Below are positions 14,970 through 16,345 of a DNA stretch of 16,345 nt, piece after piece. The first letter of the stretch is position 1; each line of letters starts with the position of its first letter. The DNA comes from Clostridia bacterium (GTDB taxonomy: Bacteria; Bacillota; Clostridia; Oscillospirales; Acutalibacteraceae). The notes under the pieces are model-generated. The model worked only from the letters and a program-made list of their open reading frames with translations. It did no database searches and was not told the DNA's origin. The DNA lies in assembly GCA_900768035.1 (NCBI GenBank), contig CAAGBH010000127.1, positions 1 to 16,345 on the forward strand, read 5' to 3'. Made by a program: the position numbers and the translations under genes.

Positions 14970-15284
14970 ATGGGAAAAGCAACAGGTATTGTTGAGGTTT
15001 ACGGTTTGGTTACCGCTTTTGTTGCTTGTGATGCCGGATGTAAAGCCGCAAATGTTACGGTTGAAACATTCGATAAAAACAAGCCGGGTAATGCGGATGC
15101 ACTCAAAGTTCCGCTTATCGTTGCGGTGAAATTCCGTGGAAGCGTTGCCGATGTTGAAGCGGCGGTTGAGGCGGCAAAAATTGCAGCCGAGCAGGTTTCC
15201 GGTGTAGTAACCTCACATATTTTAACTAACACTGAATCGGACACTGAGCCGATGTTAAAATTAAGCGCATTTGATAAAAATTAA
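14970..15284 (+). CDS. BMC-H shell protein with atypical pore loop
   Basis: A 104-aa single-BMC-domain protein expected to form hexameric shell tiles. The start G-I-V-E-V-Y-G-L-V-T-A-F-V-A-C-D-A-G-C-K-A-A matches the first helix of BMC-H proteins, and FRGSVADVEAAVEAAK matches the second half. The usual pore segment K-I-G-S-G-L is replaced by a longer piece (about residues 34-46, D-K-N-K-P-G-N-A-D-A-L-K) leading into VPLIVAVKFRG, so the pore lining must differ from that of PduA-like tiles. GGGAGAG precedes ATG 14970, 16 nt after the dehydrogenase. Codons are richer in GCG than in the next gene. Confidence 0.88.
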   Translation: MGKATGIVEVYGLVTAFVACDAGCKAANVTVETFDKNKPGNADALKVPLIVAVKFRGSVADVEAAVEAAKIAAEQVSGVVTSHILTNTESDTEPMLKLSAFDKN

Positions 15285-15302
15285 TTTTTGGAGGAATTAT
15301 AA

Positions 15303-15578
15303 ATGTCTAAAGAAGCACTTGGTATGATTGAAACTCGTGGTCTTACTGCTGCAATCGAAGCAGCAGACTCTATGGTAAAAGCAGCAGAAGTTGTTCTTAT
15401 CGGAACTGAAAAAATCGGTTCAGGTCTTGTATCTGTTATGGTTCGTGGCGATGTTGGCGCTGTTAAGGCTGCTGTTGAAGCAGGTTCTGCTACTGCATCT
15501 CGCTTGGGCGAACTCGTAGCAACACACGTTATTCCACGTCCTCATTCTGATGTGGAAAAAATCCTTCCCAAATTCTAA
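15303..15578 (+). CDS. BMC-H shell protein, PduA/PduJ/EutM-like
   Basis: A 91-aa canonical hexameric shell protein, likely a major facet component that lets substrate and product pass. It has the classic fold marks: [21 protein letters not shown], lattice lysine in DSMVKAAEV, pore loop [24 protein letters not shown] and the end [11 protein letters not shown]. The strong GGAGG (15290-15294) 8 nt ahead of ATG and codons such as GCA, GCT and CGT suggest high expression. Its DNA is nearly identical to part of the extended paralogue that starts at 15894. Confidence 0.95.
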   Translation: MSKEALGMIETRGLTAAIEAADSMVKAAEVVLIGTEKIGSGLVSVMVRGDVGAVKAAVEAGSATASRLGELVATHVIPRPHSDVEKILPKF

Positions 15579-16139
15579 TTAGGAGTATTCTGATATGAAG
15601 TCTTTAGGACTTGTTGAAGTGTCGGGTGTGACCGGCGCAATAGATTGTCTGGATATTATGTGCAAATCGGCGGAAGTCCAATTTGTCACTTGGGAGCGAA
15701 AACTCGGCGGACGACTAGTAACGATTATAGTAGAAGGCGATGTTTCGGCGGTAACTGCCGCAGTTGAAAACGCTTTTAAAAATTCTATTGTAAAACCCGT
15801 TGCTAAGGCGGTTATCGCAAGTCCTCACAGCGAAACTGTGAGAATGGTTGATATAAGCGCTTCCAGAATTCGCAAGAAAGAGAGTTAATATTTATGGCAG
15901 AAAAGAAAACTACAACTACATCAAAATCGGCTAATGAAGCCGAAAAAATACAACCAAAAAAGGAAGTAAAGAAAATGGCACTTGAAGCATTAGGTATGGT
16001 AGAAACCAGAGGTTTGGTTGCTGCAATCGAAGCAGCAGACGCAATGGTAAAGGCTGCAAACGTACAGTTAATCGGAACTGAAAAAATTGGTTCAGGTCTT
16101 GTATCTGTTATGGTTCGTGGCGATGTTGGCGCTGTTAAG
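15399..16139 (+). repeat. Near-identical DNA shared by two BMC-H genes
   Basis: 15399-15467 and 16071-16139 match at 68 of 69 positions (one C/T change at 15416/16088), including synonymous sites. The flanking parts of the same genes are clearly less similar. Confidence 0.85.
15595..15888 (+). CDS. BMC-H shell protein, divergent
   Basis: A 97-aa single-BMC-domain protein. The first half ([32 protein letters not shown]) and [15 protein letters not shown] fit the fold. The pore loop reads K-L-G-G-R-L, which puts an arginine where PduA-like tiles have serine-glycine, so pore charge should differ. Two cysteines (in D-C-L-D and M-C-K-S) lie on the first helix. The C-terminal tail (about 12 residues, [10 protein letters not shown]) is basic. 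AGGAG (15581-15585) lies 9 nt before ATG. It is probably a minor tile; codon use is more ordinary than in the PduA-like genes on either side. Confidence 0.9.
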   Translation: MKSLGLVEVSGVTGAIDCLDIMCKSAEVQFVTWERKLGGRLVTIIVEGDVSAVTAAVENAFKNSIVKPVAKAVIASPHSETVRMVDISASRIRKKES

Positions 16140-16253
16140 TCAGCAGTTGAAGCAGGTTCTTCTTCCGCTTCACGCTTAGGCGAACTCGTTGCAACTCATG
16201 TTATCCCACGCCCTCACGACGATGTTGAAAAAATTCTTCCGTCGTTGAAATAA
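15894..16253 (+). CDS. BMC-H shell protein with lysine-rich N-terminal extension
   Basis: A 119-aa protein: residues 28-119 are a canonical PduA-like BMC-H domain ([13 protein letters not shown]..., pore loop K-I-G-S-G-L, end [11 protein letters not shown]). Residues 1-27 are a low-complexity, probably disordered extension with four threonines in a row and eight lysines. An internal ATG at 15975 has its own AGGAAG (15961-15966), 8 nt upstream, so a short form of 92 aa is likely made too, as known for PduB/PduB'. The upstream ATG 15894 has only a weak GA-rich ribosome binding site and is 5 nt after the previous stop. The domain is nearly identical to its neighbours at 15303 and 16281. Confidence 0.88.
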   Translation: MAEKKTTTTSKSANEAEKIQPKKEVKKMALEALGMVETRGLVAAIEAADAMVKAANVQLIGTEKIGSGLVSVMVRGDVGAVKSAVEAGSSSASRLGELVATHVIPRPHDDVEKILPSLK

Positions 16254-16345
16254 TATATAATCTTTAAGGAGGATATAAAAATGGCACTTGAAGCATTAGG
16301 TATGGTAGAAACCAGAGGTTTGGTTGCTGCAATCGAAGCAGCAGA
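15975..16345 (+). repeat. Exact 65-nt repeat between consecutive BMC-H genes
   Basis: 15975-16039 equals 16281-16345 at all 65 positions, starting exactly at each ATG, with a 306-bp offset. The repeat continues past the window edge to an unknown length. Confidence 0.9.
16281..16345 (+). CDS. BMC-H shell protein, PduA-like, 3' end missing
   Basis: The first 21 codons of another PduA-like hexamer protein ([21 protein letters not shown]) are visible before the window ends. The perfect AAGGAGG (16266-16272), 8 nt before ATG, is the strongest ribosome binding site of the shell genes, which fits a major tile. It starts 27 nt after the extended paralogue and is identical to its domain start at DNA level. 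It lacks the lysine-rich extension. Confidence 0.9.
   Translation, partial: MALEALGMVETRGLVAAIEAA

Noticed and set aside
16256..16261. TATAAT between the last two shell genes as a promoter
   Set aside because: No -35-like sequence stands 16-18 nt upstream; the region is AT-rich by itself.
15303..16345. CRISPR-like or mobile repeat explanation for the repeated DNA
   Set aside because: The repeats are coding, in frame, and explained by paralogous shell genes; there are no spacers or terminal inverted repeats.

Overview
The window looks like a chromosomal segment of an anaerobic, low-GC Gram-positive bacterium, most likely a gut Clostridia (Lachnospiraceae/Oscillospiraceae type). The reasons are the dnaX-ybaB-recR cluster, the small DUF896 protein, AGGAGG-type ribosome binding sites, TTGACA/TATAAT promoters with 17-nt spacers, and a strictly anaerobic glycyl radical enzyme. 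Species assignment is inference. Both ends of the window cut through genes.

Left part (1-4052, + strand): a tight run of information-processing genes, consisting of the 3' part of dnaX, a YbaB/EbfC nucleoid protein, recR, a DUF896 protein and a ComM/YifB AAA+ ATPase. It ends at a bidirectional terminator shared with a convergent acyltransferase that carries a C-terminal zinc ribbon (4071-5339, -). A divergent DegV gene follows (5511-6341, +). It converges, through a second shared terminator, on a sodium:neurotransmitter-symporter-family transporter (6367-7740, -). A tRNA-Ser(GGA) gene (7856-7947) with its own promoter and terminator closes the housekeeping half.

Right part (8222-16345, + strand): a bacterial microcompartment (BMC) locus of the glycyl-radical type that processes fucose/rhamnose-derived 1,2-propanediol (GRM5-like). 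Transcription unit 1 holds a B12-independent propanediol dehydratase, its radical-SAM activase, a PduU/EutS shell protein and a EutP/PduV GTPase. Transcription unit 2 has its own promoter of the same layout. It holds a class II (fuculose-1-phosphate type) aldolase, a GlcG/HbpS-like protein, a zinc-type alcohol dehydrogenase and at least five single-domain BMC hexamer proteins, the last cut by the window edge. Inferred flow: the aldolase splits a deoxy-sugar phosphate into DHAP and lactaldehyde; lactaldehyde is reduced to 1,2-propanediol; the glycyl radical enzyme dehydrates this to propionaldehyde inside the shell; the alcohol dehydrogenase recycles NADH. The usual CoA-acylating aldehyde dehydrogenase, phosphotransacylase, pentamer (vertex) protein, regulator and sugar kinase/isomerase are not in the window and may lie to the right.

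The most interesting signals are: three helically phased TGTGGTTT(T/C)G repeats and a perfect 14-bp inverted repeat at the dehydratase promoter; an aldolase with a five-cysteine linker in front of its encapsulation peptide; three consecutive cargo genes with encapsulation-type helices; a BMC hexamer gene with a lysine-rich N-terminal extension and an internal start; and near-identical tandem shell genes that suggest recent duplication or gene conversion.
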